Positions 1 through 13,018 of a stretch of 64,000 bases of DNA are shown here, piece after piece; positions within the stretch are counted from its first letter, which is position 1, and every line of letters starts with the position of its first letter. Below the pieces are notes generated by a model. The model saw only the letters and a list, made by a program, of their open reading frames with translations, ran no database searches and was not told where the DNA came from. A program made the position numbers and the translations under genes. The DNA comes from Kryptolebias marmoratus (Eukaryota; Chordata; Actinopteri; Cyprinodontiformes; Rivulidae), in the NCBI RefSeq assembly GCF_001649575.2, contig NC_051450.1, positions 12,971,500 through 13,035,499 on the forward strand, read 5' to 3'.

Positions 1-1254
1 TTGAGTTAATTAGCTGATTAGAGTGTGGTACCAGGTGCCATCAATTTTGAACCTTTTCACAAGATTCTAATTTTCTGATATGATGAATTTGAGATTTTCA
101 TTTGTTGTCATTTGTAATCATCAAAATTAAACGAAATAAACATTTGAATTATATGAGTTTGTATGTAATGTATGAATATAATATACAAGTTTCACTTTTT
201 AAATGGAATTACTGAAATCAATCTACTTTTTCATGATATTCTAATTTTATGACCAGCACCTGTATATCCTCTCTGGGCTGGGAATGCCTTTGGATCCCCC
301 AGGAGGAGCTGGAGAGTGATGCTAAGGAAAGGGAGGTCTGGGTTTCCCTCCTGGACCTGTTGCCCCAACAACCCGACCACGGACAAGCGGTAGAAGATGA
401 ATGGGTGGAAAAGTTTCACCTAAACTGGTGTAGTTATATTATTTCCTTAACAGAATATCTGAGATGATATATAATAAGCTGCAGCTCATTAAGGAGCCAG
501 GACAAGAAGAGAGCTCACTCCTAAATCGGTACATGACAAAATATTCTTACCAGATGTTTTATTGTTTGAATATACTGTTTTTGTGATTGTTTGGAGCAGA
601 AGTCAAAGACAAACCTACAAGTTTGATCATTTGCCTAGCCCTGGGTGAGGCAGGAGTTAATGCTCACGTTCACCGATTTGTTGTGCGATATTTGGCCGTC
701 GTAGAGAAACTCTTTCATTTGAGAGAATTTTCAGTCGTGAGCTTGAGTCAGCGGTTTGTGGTCGCTCAGTTCGACGACCTAACGCGATCGCAACCAAGAC
801 CACAAATCGGTAAAATGAAAATGTTTAATGATTCGGAATAGAAACCTGGATGAAACGTCACAGGAGATGGTGTTTTGCTCAACAATCTGTTTTATTTTCA
901 AATCCTGTATCGATTTCAGGTCACGAGTTCTTTCTCAAACCTTAAAGTAACTCTACTTTCAAGTGATTTAGGGTTTTAAACCTGTTGTAGCCTGTATCTG
1001 CATACTCTGAGCTTGAGTATGTGATCAGAAATAAACAGTTTTCTGTTCTTTATGGCAGGAATGAGCCTCATTGTAAGATCCAGATAAATGAGGTTCCGTG
1101 GGTGTTGTAGAACCCCCCCGTTCACGTATCAAAGGACCGGCGCCCCCCACCCTTTGAGCCACAGTTCGTGTCACTCAGTTCGGAAATGCCTTACGCATAA
1201 AACATTTTCTGGAGTCGCGCGTCTAACTAAACAGAGCTGCGGTTGTTTACAGTG

Positions 1255-1500
1255 CAACATCTGCGGGCCGCCCTGACACAAATCGTCTGCGTTTTTGTGT
1301 CATCGCCTGTTCTCCAGCTCGGCGCCGGGCGAAGCAGTCGCCGCTTCTCCCAGAAGCCCCGGCTCCTTCGTTTTGAAACCCGGCGGCACCTGAGGCCGTA
1401 TCCTCGACGACACGCCGTCATGTGAGGCCTCGGCACCGCCACGTGACAGCCAGTCCTCCAGCGGGGAGTCGGCTGCAACAATGGCAGCACAGATAACCGG
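1255..1500. promoter_or_regulatory. CpG-rich patch, possible alternative promoter or enhancer
   Basis: This is a locally GC- and CpG-rich block in AT-rich surroundings, with many CG dinucleotides. It overlaps several short open frames on both strands, as expected of GC-rich DNA. No coding exon or donor site was recognised. It could be an alternative asap1 promoter, an intronic regulatory element, or chance composition. Confidence 0.25.
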
Positions 1501-4500
1501 CGAGTCCTGCTCTCCCCTCATGTTTCCGACCTCTTAGCTCTTACTGGTTTTTATTTGGTCTGCGTCTGAAGATAAAACGTTGAGCTTTCAAGGATCATTA
1601 ATGTTTGTTTTTTTCATATTTTTAAAAATTGGGCTGCCTTTAACTTCCACCCCCCACCAGAAAGGACTCAGAAAACGGTGAATAATTCAGAAGGAAAGGG
1701 CGAGTTTTTTATTTTTTCTCTCCTACTTGGCTTTACGTAACACTTTGCCTGTGTGCTATTTAGGGAATTCCTTCTGCAGTGTTCGCAGCTGACGAGCACA
1801 GCTGTGTCAGATTCAATTATTAATGAAGTTGTGGCTTTTTATTCATCATCTGCCCCGCGTGCCTTCAAACTCAGTGATTCTTCAAACTCGGCGCCCTGGT
1901 TTTTTTTGGTTTTTTTTCCCCCTCTGCCATTTAACACCATTACTCACGTTATTTAGTTTCAGTCACATAAAGATGGGTCGTTTCTTGATTTAGGACTTAG
2001 TGTTGAGTAAGCAGGTGATGCCACGGTGTTTCCCAACTGCAGGGACTTCCAGCAGATCAGAAAATGACCTCACAAACATCATATGCTTGTTTTTTGTCAG
2101 CAGTTAAAAGGTAAACCTGATATTTATTTTAATGGAATTGATTCAGACCCACAGAGTTGTTTTAATTTGTTCTCTATGGGTGGTAGGAACGAACATTTTA
2201 AAAACTATTTCCTTTAAAGCGTTCATGGAAAACCTTCACTGTAGATCTTCTTCTTTTCAGTGGCTCTGGATCTTCTAATTTACAGTATGGAAATAATGCA
2301 TTAGGTTTCGGCACAGAGGTGATTACTCAATGTGAGTTTGTTACCAATATTACAAGAAATGCTTCCCAGCAGTTCTCAGGGTCACATCAGGAAGCAACCA
2401 GTCAAGTTTTAGTGAGAGGAAACATCAATACCAAGAGGCAGGGGCAGATTTGCATGAAGCTGTTGCAGTGGATCTGTTGTGGCGTGCGCTCTTTTTATGC
2501 ATTTGTATTTTTAGTCTTCACCCAAGTGTGGTTAGAGGTCTTAAAAGTGGCAAATTATTACCAAACACAAGGTTGAAGAACGTCAGCAGAGCGCACGAGC
2601 ACAAGATGTCAAACATCATCAGGCTTAAAAAAAAAGGCAACAGTAAGAAAGTTGGTTTTTAAGGAAAGTGAAGAAAAATGCAGTTTTGTGAAGCTTGTAT
2701 TTGAGTATTTGCTCTGTACTTATCATGAAGTCTTAAAAGGTTGATGAATAAATCTCTTCATTTTCCAATTTTTGGTTTATTTAAATTCAGAATATAGCTC
2801 CAGGAAGGCAGTGAACGTCACAGAACGCTAATAAAGATCAACAAAACGAGGCGGCGCTGCTTTAAAAACTCGCCTTTATTAACCTTGGAGCTTTTTTTTT
2901 CCTTTTCTGGACTCGTCCTCCGCCTGACGCAGCAGGAGGTGAGGCTGCGTTTGCTGAAATCTGATAATCGGTCTGCGGGGCCACAGCTGTTGGCCTACCT
3001 TCCTCTCACAGCTGCACTGCGTATATCATCAAGGGCTATTAGCTGGCAGCGGATTAGCTGTCCAGACTTCTCTCTGGCATTCTGATCCTCTGCCGTTCCC
3101 CCCCAGATTTTTTTAGGTGAGGAAGAGGGGGGCGGGGGGTCAGCATTCACATCTGTCGGCAGCTCTTCCTCACACGGATGGATGGTGTTAAAGTAATCTC
3201 TTGTGGAAAACAGCATGCCATCATTTAAGCCGACTAAACACTTACCCTTTGGGTCTAATTATTGTTGAATGTTGTGCTGTTTTCCAAGGACTTTCTTTGT
3301 CACCGAACGAGTCAGTTTGTTGTTTCAAAAAAGACACTTGTTGGCTTTCTAAAACCTGGACATCGTCAGCTGTTTGTTGCAGCTTTTAGCCGCGATATAT
3401 TGGCTCAAAGGAAGGTTAGTGTTGTTCTGGATGGTCCACCACTTTAAGGGTACATTCAGTCTTACCTCTGCCTTTACACTTTAGCCTTATTCATACATTC
3501 TGCACATTAAAGAAACCTTTTTAGTGATGTGGAGAGACTGAGATGTTTTTGGCCTACAAACTAAAATTTTTGTCACTTTTTAAATGGCGTTTATAAGTAA
3601 TATAAAAGGAAAAAGCAACATTTCAAAGAAACAATACCTACTTTAAATGTATTCCTTTTGGTATTATGGTTGATCTTCCTTTAAAGAAGGAAGATTTGAC
3701 TTACAGGTTAGAAAGAAAACTAAAAAGATCCCTTAAACTGAAACTTTTACTTGTAAAGTCAGAGGTTTCTTACCAGTCTTGTGTTTATGTGCACCTTATC
3801 TTTGCTGTCTCTATTTTGACAGTATATTTCAGCTTTGATGGACTACCATGTAGTGTCCTGTTTGTTGCGTTTACGTTAGTTTTTTGGTTTGTGTCTGTGT
3901 TTCAGCCGTAACAAACCTCACTGTTGCCGTGAAGAAATGGCTCAAAGTGCCAGCAGACAGTGTTGTCCCGTGACAAGTGGCCGTCCTGTTGTGGCTTCAG
4001 GGGTAAACACTACGTCTCTGTCTGCGAGCTTTGATGGTGCGTCGGCCCTGCGGTGCGTGTGTATCGGCGTGTACACAACCAGAACCAAACAGCTGATAGG
4101 GATTCCGATTCAGTGCGGAGTATCTTTCCCAGAGCCGCTAAAGGTCATGTAAACCTTCAGAAAAAGCATCCACAGTCCTTGAAGACGAGTTAAACTCTTC
4201 CCTTGGTGTCACGTACTGCTTGTGCAAAGGGTAACATCGTTTTCCTTCCCTGACAGCAGCTGTCAAAGCTACAACCAGTGTTGGACGTCACAGGAATGGC
4301 GTATTTCTGCTCCTCGGTTTGTCCAGTTGCCGAAGCCTCCAAATGGTCCGTGGGAGTACATACACCTGTGCTTTTCAAATGGCTTGTGTGTCACCGAGTG
4401 GTGCCTCGTAAAGTGTGAAATTTGAGCCTCTTCTGTGGGGAAAACTTCAAGGAATGCTGTTAAGCGCCTCGCAGAATCCGCAACTTTTTGGCCAGGGGCT

Positions 4501-7500
4501 CGCGTCTGCCTGGCTGTTGCGTAGGAAAGCAATTTAGAGGCTCGAACAACTTTGCATGCATTAGTGCAGATTGATCAAGGCTGCACATTCTCTGGCTGCG
4601 CGCCTCATGGATTTACAATAAGTTGTGGCTGGATGGCAGGAAGAAGGGCTGACAGGCTTTTCAGCTGGTCGGGAACAAACCAAAGATTAGAAATAAAAGG
4701 GTTTGGGTCATGTTTTTTTAATTGACCCACACTGCACTGGCCTGATTTGGGCTTTTCCCTTTGCTTTTAGTGGGATGTTTCTTCTTAATTGTCTTCATTT
4801 CATTAATTTATTGTCAATAAATAAAGAAAGATGACTAGTGTTGGCCTTATCTATTAGATATTTATTATTATTTTGACTTTTCACCAAAACCTTACAAGTC
4901 ATTAATGGTTTTAGGCATTAAATTATCTAAAAAAGTAGAAAATAAACCCATCATTTTGACCCACTTTGTCAGTGTCAGGCCTAAAAGATGTTTATAATCA
5001 ACATCAAATGAGAAATTAATTTGTTTATCACCCTTTTTACAAAACCTCCAGCTGGTTGCAATTTATTTTCAGCCAGTCGTCCACAGCAGATTTAGGTTTT
5101 TGTTGAAAAGTTCAGTTTCAGTTTCAGCTGTCTCCATACCATAAAATCACAATGTTTTCTTTCAGATGTTCGTTATCTTGAGCACCATCGCTCATTGGTT
5201 GGTTTAGGCGAAGCCATTTCTCGATTTTTTTTTTTTGAGGTTTTGTGGGAACCTCATCTTCTTGTTCTCTTTACGAGCGAGAAGTTAAAAGCCTTTAACC
5301 CTTTCAGTAAAACTGCAGCTTAATCAGAAACTTAAGTGACTTTTTAAAAAAAAAAAAGTATTTTAAGTTTCTGAGAAGCTCGTCAGATGATTTATCCAGT
5401 GGTGCAGATTCTTGTTATTTTAACCACTTTAAGTGATTATAGAAAAAAACAAATACTTCCTGTTTGTGTAGAAAACAACATATTCACTTTCCGTCTGTAT
5501 TTTGCTGTGAAGGAAGTCTTGATTTGAGCCTAGTTTTACATTTGCCACTGGATATGTTCTGAAATATATAACTGTTTTATAAAATCCCCAAATATTTTGT
5601 CTTCACAGCCTTTTAATTGGTTAATTTTCTACATCTGATACGCTGATGGATTTAAATTGTTGCACCATCCATTGATTAAAGTGGCTTCGTCTGGCTTGAG
5701 GTTTGTAGGCTAATTGCACAAAGTATTTTATTTGTTTGCTTATAGTTTGACTTACTTTAACTAAAGTCACTTAATCCTGATCATGTTATAGACATCGTGT
5801 TTATAGACAAAAACATAACGGCCAACATATCCAGCTTATAAATCTTATAGGGTAAGTGTTTTAAAATCAGCATAATGATAAAATAAATACATCTAGGAGA
5901 GTTCTTTCTGATGTTAAGAGTCTGTTGGATTAATTTACCAGTGGGGTAATTGATTTTGCAGCACACTGCTCTACTTGGGGATCCACTTTTCAGCCGCCGG
6001 GCTCTTCGAGCCACTTCATTTTTAATTATGGCTCTGCAGATTCATGCTGTAAAGTCTTAACACTCAGCTGCCGGCGAGTGATTTCATGTCCGCAAGTCAA
6101 CAGTGTGTCGCCTTCATTCGGTAAGCTCCAGACACTGAATGGCACCGTGAAGTTCAGCTTGAACAAGGGGAGGAGGTGGTGTACCTGGCTTTTTAAAGCT
6201 TAGTGAGCGGTCGCCGCTCTCGACCTGAATGACGAAGCTCGCCAGATCTGACGTCACCACTCCTGGTGCGTCACAAGGAGCAGCAGTGAAGAGACTGAGA
6301 GGAAGAAGAATCAGAAAAGGAGCTGCTTCTAGAGGCGATAGTACAACTAAACAAACCTAAGGAGGTCCAGTTATGGCAATTTTTTACTAAACTAAAGTAA
6401 AACAGATGTGTTGAAACAGCAGTTAGTTATTAATGAACATCGTACTTCCTGTAAGTTGGTGTAGATCCTATTTTCTTCCTCTTTGAAGACATTTTGATTC
6501 TCATCTGAGGATCGTTTTGAATTCAGACTGAAGTCTGGAGTTCCAAGCTTTAACAATGCAGTGAGTTGCTTTGTTATAAATAGACACTTATCACCCTCCC
6601 TCCACTCACCCCTGAGGGTCATTAGGGTCCTGGCCTGGTCCATGTAGAGATGTTTTGGTCACATGCAGGAAGATGCGAAACTGAGAGGCTTCCTCCTCAG
6701 TTTAGTGTTGGACTTTCTCATTTGACAAAGATCCTGTAACTTCAAACAGTCTCGTCTTCTCTGTCCAAAAAATAAGAACTTCACTGTCCTCAAAAGGGGC
6801 GTCTTTTATCCTTGAAGGTGTGGATGGACGCCCGAGTCTTCACCTGAAGGGCCGGCTCTCCAAAACAAACGAAAACACTTACCGCACGACTTCGTTTATT
6901 GTCCTTCGCGTCGTAAAGAGGTGTAATTTTCTCAGCGGTGGTGCCTGCTGTTGAGGGGAGCTGTAGCGAGCACAGCATGTCTTAATTGGAGTTTATAAAG
7001 GGCAACTCCACAGTGATGAGTTCCCTTGTGCCGTGACCTCCTAGTTGACTGTAATCCGTACCCAGTCATGTGTGGGATGATCGACAGCACATTTGTCAGG
7101 ATTTAAGAGCTCGTATAACTTCATCAAGGAATCAACATTTAATCAGCAGGGTTGTGATCGGAAAAGCTTGAGAGTTAATGTTTTCAAGGCTGAACAAGTG
7201 CTTCTTGACGCTATAAGTGCATTTCTTTTTTTAATCCACCTCTATTTGATTTAACAGTTTGTGCCGTAGGTGAAGATTTGTTATAAATAAAGACTGCTCA
7301 GTGAGATTTACAAATCCACTTAATCTGCCATATTTTGTTTTGGAAATTCATGTATTATAAAACGTTCTGACGGTTCTTTGTTCCAAACACATGAAAAGAT
7401 AAGTAGTTTTAGACCAAGTGAAATTTAGCTTATTTGTTAAAAGACTGCTTCACATTAGACATTTTTAATTGATTTAATAAAACAAAATTATGGTTCTTAA

Positions 7501-8079
7501 TTGCTAAAAACCCAGTATTTGTGTGGAAGAGAAGTTAGCATCCTAAACAGATCTGAATTTTAAAAACACATTTCTGATTTGTACTGTGTTAGACGCTGGG
7601 AAAGCCTGAAAAGTGTTTTGGAACCCAAATTTAACAAGTTTTTCTGCCACTTCATTTTTAAATTACACCTTCGTTGCCTTAGTTTTAATGACTGAGCTGG
7701 TTCTGACTGGGAGGAAACGAGTCAATTAAAACTGCAGGTCATAATATTTGTTAGAACTCTTACAACGCAGAGAATCCCTTAATGTTTCCCTCAACTAGAG
7801 ACTGCTTTTAAAAGGTTCTGCCCAACACTCTTACTCCCAATTTGTCCCAACTTAAAAGTGAAGAAGAAAAACTGAGGCTGTTCAAGAGAGAGGTCCTTGA
7901 TTTGCCTGGAGGTGTTGCTGTTTTTTTCTTGTGTCAAATCCTCCAGAAGAACGATGTGGGCTGTTATTTTACAGTTTCTCCCATTATCCTTGTGTGGACA
8001 GCTGCTAATGCGCTCGAAGACTCCAACTTCAGGTTGGTAATGGCTTTTTAAGTGGTTAGCACGATGCAGATAGCGGCGC

Positions 8080-8260
8080 ACTGCTTCCTTGGCGCTCGGA
8101 GCGTAACGCGGCGGCGTGGGGGAGTGAAAATGTGCACATCGTTCAGCCCGAGCGAGCACGGCGGAGGGAGGCTGCTGAGCCGTGTGCGAGTCGGATACTT
8201 CTGCGCCCACATCTCGACTTTCCATCCAACCGACTGACCGAGCGAATACGTGCAGGCGTG
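8080..8260. promoter_or_regulatory. CpG-rich patch, possible alternative first exon or promoter
   Basis: This is a dense CpG block (GGCGGCGTGGGGG and many further CG steps) about 8.3 kb upstream of the first recognised asap1 exon, so an alternative asap1 promoter is plausible. An ATG at 8276 opens only an 18-codon frame, and I see no clear donor after it. Confidence 0.25.
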
Positions 8261-9353
8261 TTGGGAGTCTCTGGAGATGTGCAGCTCAGGAGGTTATCCA
8301 CTGTGCAGAGAAAAGAAGAATAAAACTCACAGCTGAGCTGTTTTGCAGGACCAATGGCAGAAATATATTAGGCGTATTTACTGACTGATGGGTTTTTGTG
8401 GCGTTTGCAGGTCAAATTCTTTTAAAAAAAACATCAATTTTGAAGCTTAATTTAAAAATCAAGTGTTTCTTGCACATTGAGAGTTATAAACAACCTACAA
8501 TTGTTCCACACCGCCTAAATTCAAGGCTCGGATTTGTCTTATTTTTGCCACAGGGAGCTCTTTTTCTTGCTATGACGCGTCTGAGAGCAGAAGATTGAGA
8601 GTTGTCGCTGTGGTTTAGGTTTTGTTGTGGGACATCCGAGCACCCGTGTGGGGTTGCCACGAATGGGAATTGAGATTTGGTGTCTAGAAAGGTGACACAT
8701 CAGTGTTTTGTTTTTGTTTTTCTTTTTTTTTTAATGGAAAATCTTCTCTAACCGAAGAGGACAGTGTGGGTGTTGAGGGCAAAACAACCTTTTCTTGTGA
8801 CGTTCTTGTTCTTTAATAAGATGATTTCTGAAAGGAAGATGAGCTGCAGGTCATTAAGAGTAAAAAAAACATTGATTTAATGATCATTGTGCAGGATCTG
8901 CAGACTTAAACTTTCTCAGGAATCTAGTTTTATCTTCTTCTTATGTCAGATACAGAGTCCTACAGGCTCACTGATGCGACTCGTAACCAAACCCTAACCG
9001 GCAGGCAGTTTGCTCGGTTTCAGTCTGTGTGAGCGATCCACCGCCTGACCTCAGCTGCTTTTTGCAACGTTACTTTCTCTCCTTTTTTTCCCCCCGCTGT
9101 ACTTGGAGAGCTGGAGGCCTCTCCAGCTGCAAGCCCAGAGAAAAAGGGATGTGCATTTGTTTCCTGCCAATGAAAACGGCTCCCCACCCTTCCTGCTTTG
9201 AGTCATGCCACATAGACTCAATCGAGAGGCAGACAGAATGACTCGACAAACAAACAAACCGATTTGTCCTTTTCTTTTCCCTCTTTTTTTTTTTTTTTTT
9301 AACTTCCATCTTTCATGCAGAAGATAGATTTACTGCTGGGAACATTTTCATCA

Positions 9354-9379
9354 ACACACACATCTTTTTTTGTGTGTGT
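9354..9379. repeat. CA/TG inverted repeat
   Basis: ACACACACA (9354-9362) and TGTGTGTGT (9371-9379) flank an 8-nt T-rich loop, giving a 9-bp perfect stem. It probably arose from dinucleotide-repeat slippage or inversion. No function is inferred. Confidence 0.5.
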
Positions 9380-9689
9380 GTTTATGTGTTTGCTGCTTTT
9401 TTGTTGTTGTTTTAGGTCAAAGGAAATGAAAATGCATTCAAGGTGCAAGTAATTCCTGATTAAAAAAATATAATTCATAACCAAAAGTGTCACTCCAAAT
9501 CCTATTTTTAGTTGGTCTGAATTGTAGGGAAGTGCTTTGATGATCGTGCCCTTTCCTGTTTTCTTCTTCTAGGAAACGGTCGTAGTTTTGTGTCCGCTCA
9601 GCTGATTTTTGAGGGTGAAATCTGCCACAGTGGCACATCCAGAGAGCCGCTGGTCGGTCTCTCTACGGGGAATGATGTTGAACTGACAC

Positions 9690-9900
9690 GCGAAGTGGTC
9701 AGATCACGTCGCCATGGTAACCTTGTCCACAAAAGCGATGACGAATGTCGCGGAGGAGAGGGGAGCGAATCGGCGCGCCCCTTTTCCGAGAGCCAGAGAA
9801 AGCGTGCCGTTTTTGTTCGCCGGCTGTCAGCGGAGATCCGTTGGTGTCATGAAACGGAGCTCTGCCGACCCGGGACGGGTCACTGACGAGCCTGGACGCT
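9690..9900. promoter_or_regulatory. CpG-rich patch in upstream intron
   Basis: This is a CpG-rich segment including GGCGCGCC and CCGACCCGGGACGG, within the putative asap1 5' intron. Composition is the only evidence for a regulatory role. No family match or splice structure was recognised. Confidence 0.2.
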
Positions 9901-10321
9901 TCCTGCTTCCTGTCAAAGAAACGGCTGCAGGGGAAGCGGCAGGTCTGCTGAGGGAGGATAAGGGATAGGGCAGGAAGCAGGGAGCTGAGACGGCCTCCAG
10001 TCGCTCGTGCCCAGTCAGCCTCAGCAACCAGTTTCCTCTCTGAAGCTTTGACCTCTCCTGTGTGTGTGTGTGGCGTTCAGGAACCAGGAAGTTGGATCCT
10101 TTAACCTTGTTGGTCAGTTTGGTCACGCTCGGGGTGTTGGCCCTATTTGCGGGTTATTTTTGGTTTACGTAAACAACAACAATTAAAGGCCAAGCATTCT
10201 TTGAGAGACATTTAGAACCTTTCATGCCAAACTTTAAAAATAAGATTATCTTATGTTGAGATTTGTGTCCATTTTGGTTCAACCTTAAAAATAACTTTCT
10301 GTGAATTATTTTCACTTTGTA

Positions 10322-10560
10322 AAAGACTCTCAGCTGCTACCACCTCAGATTTGAGGTAAATATCTGTAAAACTGACTGAATTTTAGCCGCTTCTGTTTTT
10401 CCTAAGGTCACTTTGCTGCGGTGGCCATCTTGAATTGGGTAGCCTTCAAAAGTTAATCAGTCGTAGACGTACATCCGGTGATTAGTTCCTGAAAGTTTCA
10501 TTAAATTTTGTCCAGTTCTTGAGATATTTTGCTAACACACAGACACAGGGGGAACCGTTA
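10322..10560 (-). repeat. Dispersed repeat, copy 1 (minus orientation)
   Basis: This shares ordered sequence blocks with 60790-60990 in the same orientation: CTCAGCT..ACCAC, ATCTGTAAAACTGA, CCATC.TGAATTGG.T and TTCA.AAGTTA. It matches 36680-36990 and 40262-40535 in reverse complement, where the landmark is a stretch like TAGCAAAATATCTCA. It has no coding potential. It looks like an old non-autonomous interspersed element of unknown class. Confidence 0.6.
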
Positions 10561-11559
10561 CCTCCCACCACAGACCATAATTAAAAACGGTGGAACATTT
10601 CTTAGTATAGATTACTTCTTTGGTCTTCAGTCAAGGATATGTTATTTCATAAAGGTGCTAACAGAAAAACTAGAGGTGTTGCATGTTTGTCATTTCCCTT
10701 TTGCATGCAATTTTTATTTTGTTTTTTAGACGTGGTGTAGGACTGCCGTCAAGGAAATATTTGTCAGGAAATAACACATTTTCACACCAAGCCTACAGTC
10801 GGTATATTCATCCCCTGCAGTATGTTGGAAAGACAAGCAGCCGCAGATGTCTTGGCGTCACAGCTCCTGGTAATTCCCCCGATCTGAGCTGGAGCGCTCC
10901 ATTGGCTGCCGGGTGATTAAAAACAATCTTTTGACTGTGTTCAATATTAGTCGGCCCTTTGGAGAGCGGAGTTTGAATGCATTCTTGCCTGTCGCTGAGC
11001 GTGTGCATGCCAAGAAAGCGCTTTTTATTGCTTTTTTTTTTTTCTTCATTTAATCGAAAAAGCAGAGCAAACGCAGCTTTAGCAAACCGTCTACACAACT
11101 TGTATCAGTTACACTTGAGAAAGTGAACTTATTAGTGTGTGAATAACTTTTAATTAAGGAGAGAAACGCTGCTAAACATACAAATCTATTAAAACCTGAG
11201 CACAGCAAGGCTGAACACTTAAACTGAAGCACAAACAAGGTGGATTATCAGCGACCCTTGAGTTGCTCTCTATATGAGCACATTAAAGGTCAATCTGCCC
11301 GCTCAGCTTCCTTTTAGGACTCAGCACCACTGAAAAAACCCACAGAACCTCAATCTGAAACTGTACACCAAGGGTGGGGTTTGACACGCTGAAAACAGGC
11401 TTGAGAGGAAGCATGGATTGTTAGTAAAACTGTCGTCTTTTACGGGGATCTAATTTTCTTTTCAGCACAACAGAACGTGCCAGCTACCTGGCTTGAAACT
11501 GAGTCGCATAAATTAAAGAAATTATTTTGTCCTGTACAGATGTGGCAAAGACACAGCAT

Positions 11560-11640
11560 TAGAGGTAGACCGATTGATTTGTTGGCTAATAACCCTAATT
11601 AGGCCAATTTTGGCCACATCTGAGCATACCAAGGTTTAAA
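11560..11640. repeat. Relic of a fish interspersed repeat
   Basis: The segment beginning AGAGGTAGACCGATTGATTT and continuing through alternating TTGGCTAAT and TAGGCCAATTTTGG resembles a fish repeat rich in GACCGATTAAT/GGCCGATT motifs, as I remember it. It is degenerate and its borders are not visible. Confidence 0.35.
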
Positions 11641-11801
11641 CAGCAGGCACATTTGTGGGAAGCACAGTGTTATTTTGATATTGCACCCTTTTACCAGTGC
11701 TTGCAATGACGGGATGCTTTTTAAAAAATTATTTTATTTTTACAGCAGTGAGACTTTTTTCAGTACTTCAACAGACTCCTAAACATCAATGTCATGTCTA
11801 C

Positions 11802-11844
11802 CAGATGAGCTCTTTGCGCAGATGAGCTCTTTGAGCTCATCTGC
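11802..11844. repeat. Direct repeat joined to a perfect 12-bp hairpin
   Basis: CAGATGAGCTCTTTG occurs at 11802-11816 and again at 11819-11833. The second copy is followed at once by its inverted form, so GCAGATGAGCTC (11818-11829) and GAGCTCATCTGC (11833-11844) make a perfect 12-bp stem with a TTT loop. The pattern fits a replication template switch rather than a functional site. Confidence 0.8.
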
Positions 11845-13001
11845 ATCTACGGCACACGCAAAAAGAACATTTTCAATATTTTCTTATTTAGATATTTGTC
11901 TGGAGTGAAGGCATTCGATTCTCTGCTTGTTTGTGCACGCCTCCTAAAGGCAGCGGAAGTCGAGCTTCGGTTCACTCGGACTCAGCTGGATGTTGCCCGG
12001 TTTTTTCATCTTTCCTGCAGCTTGATGTCAGTCGTTTTAGAAAAGAAGAACATTTTCTTCGGACTGTTGAATTCAGTCAAGCGATCTTCTGATGGCTTTA
12101 ATACCTGGGACGCACTTATCTATTCCCCAAACTCCACCAAATACTTTCCACTTCTTGGTCTCTAATGTTTCCCTTATAAAGTGTCTTGTGTTTTACAACA
12201 GCTAACTCTGGCATGGGTCTTAGTTAACTCTTCTGATCAACTGGACTTTAAGGTCTCAAAATACCAGCTGTGCTGATAAAGTCGTGTGTTATGAAGTGCA
12301 GCTGAGTGTTTCCAGTCGGTGTTTTTTTATTTTTGGTAATCTTGATCAGCACGTCTGATTTCCTGCCCAGCTGGTGTGTTTACCTGAATAGAATAAAAGG
12401 ATGTCCTGTAGCATTTTGTTTTGAATGAGTTTGCCACTGAATGAGACAGCACTGGAATGAAAAGCTATTAATGGAACCAAGTTGATTCAGCTTCTGATAA
12501 ATCCTGTTTCTTTATCTGTGTGTATGTATTAATCCTGAAGGTGTCTTTGTCTGTGGTTTCATATTGAAAGATCTAGATTTCCTTGGAAAATAGAGTCTAC
12601 AGATACCTTTTATTTTACATGACGTCGATGGGTTTTTTTCTCCTTCTTGTTCATTGTGTCATTCTAGTGGCATGCTCATAAAGCCTGACGTTGATCATCT
12701 TAGCTCCCGTATTCCTGATTTGACCATTTGTGATTTTCTTCAACGCCGCTCCTCGAAGTCGGGCAGATGCGACTGTGCCGTTCGCGCACGCGCCGTGTTG
12801 TTTTTGTGAGTTCTCACTCCGATGGAAGATTATGAGACGTCTGCACCAGACAGATTTAGGTGACGCTCGCAGGCAAAGGCTTCTGTGAAGCCAGCCAATC
12901 AGAAAAGAGTGGGCTAAAATGGCTTGTTTCAGCCAGAAGGCTGCAGGAAAGGGCCCGCATGGGATAAAATTAAGATCTCTGAGTGTGACTCACTCTAGTA
13001 A

Positions 13002-13018
13002 ACACACACACACACACA
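13002..13018. repeat. (AC)n microsatellite
   Basis: An uninterrupted AC dinucleotide tract of about 17 bp in intron-like sequence. Confidence 0.9.

Noticed and set aside
7791..8225. 144-codon minus-strand open frame
   Set aside because: No domain or family resemblance and no splice context. It partly overlaps a CpG-rich patch where stop codons are rarer.
8276..8332. Alternative asap1 start reading MCSSGGYPLC
   Set aside because: The frame closes after 18 codons, and no donor joins it in phase to the exon at 16540.
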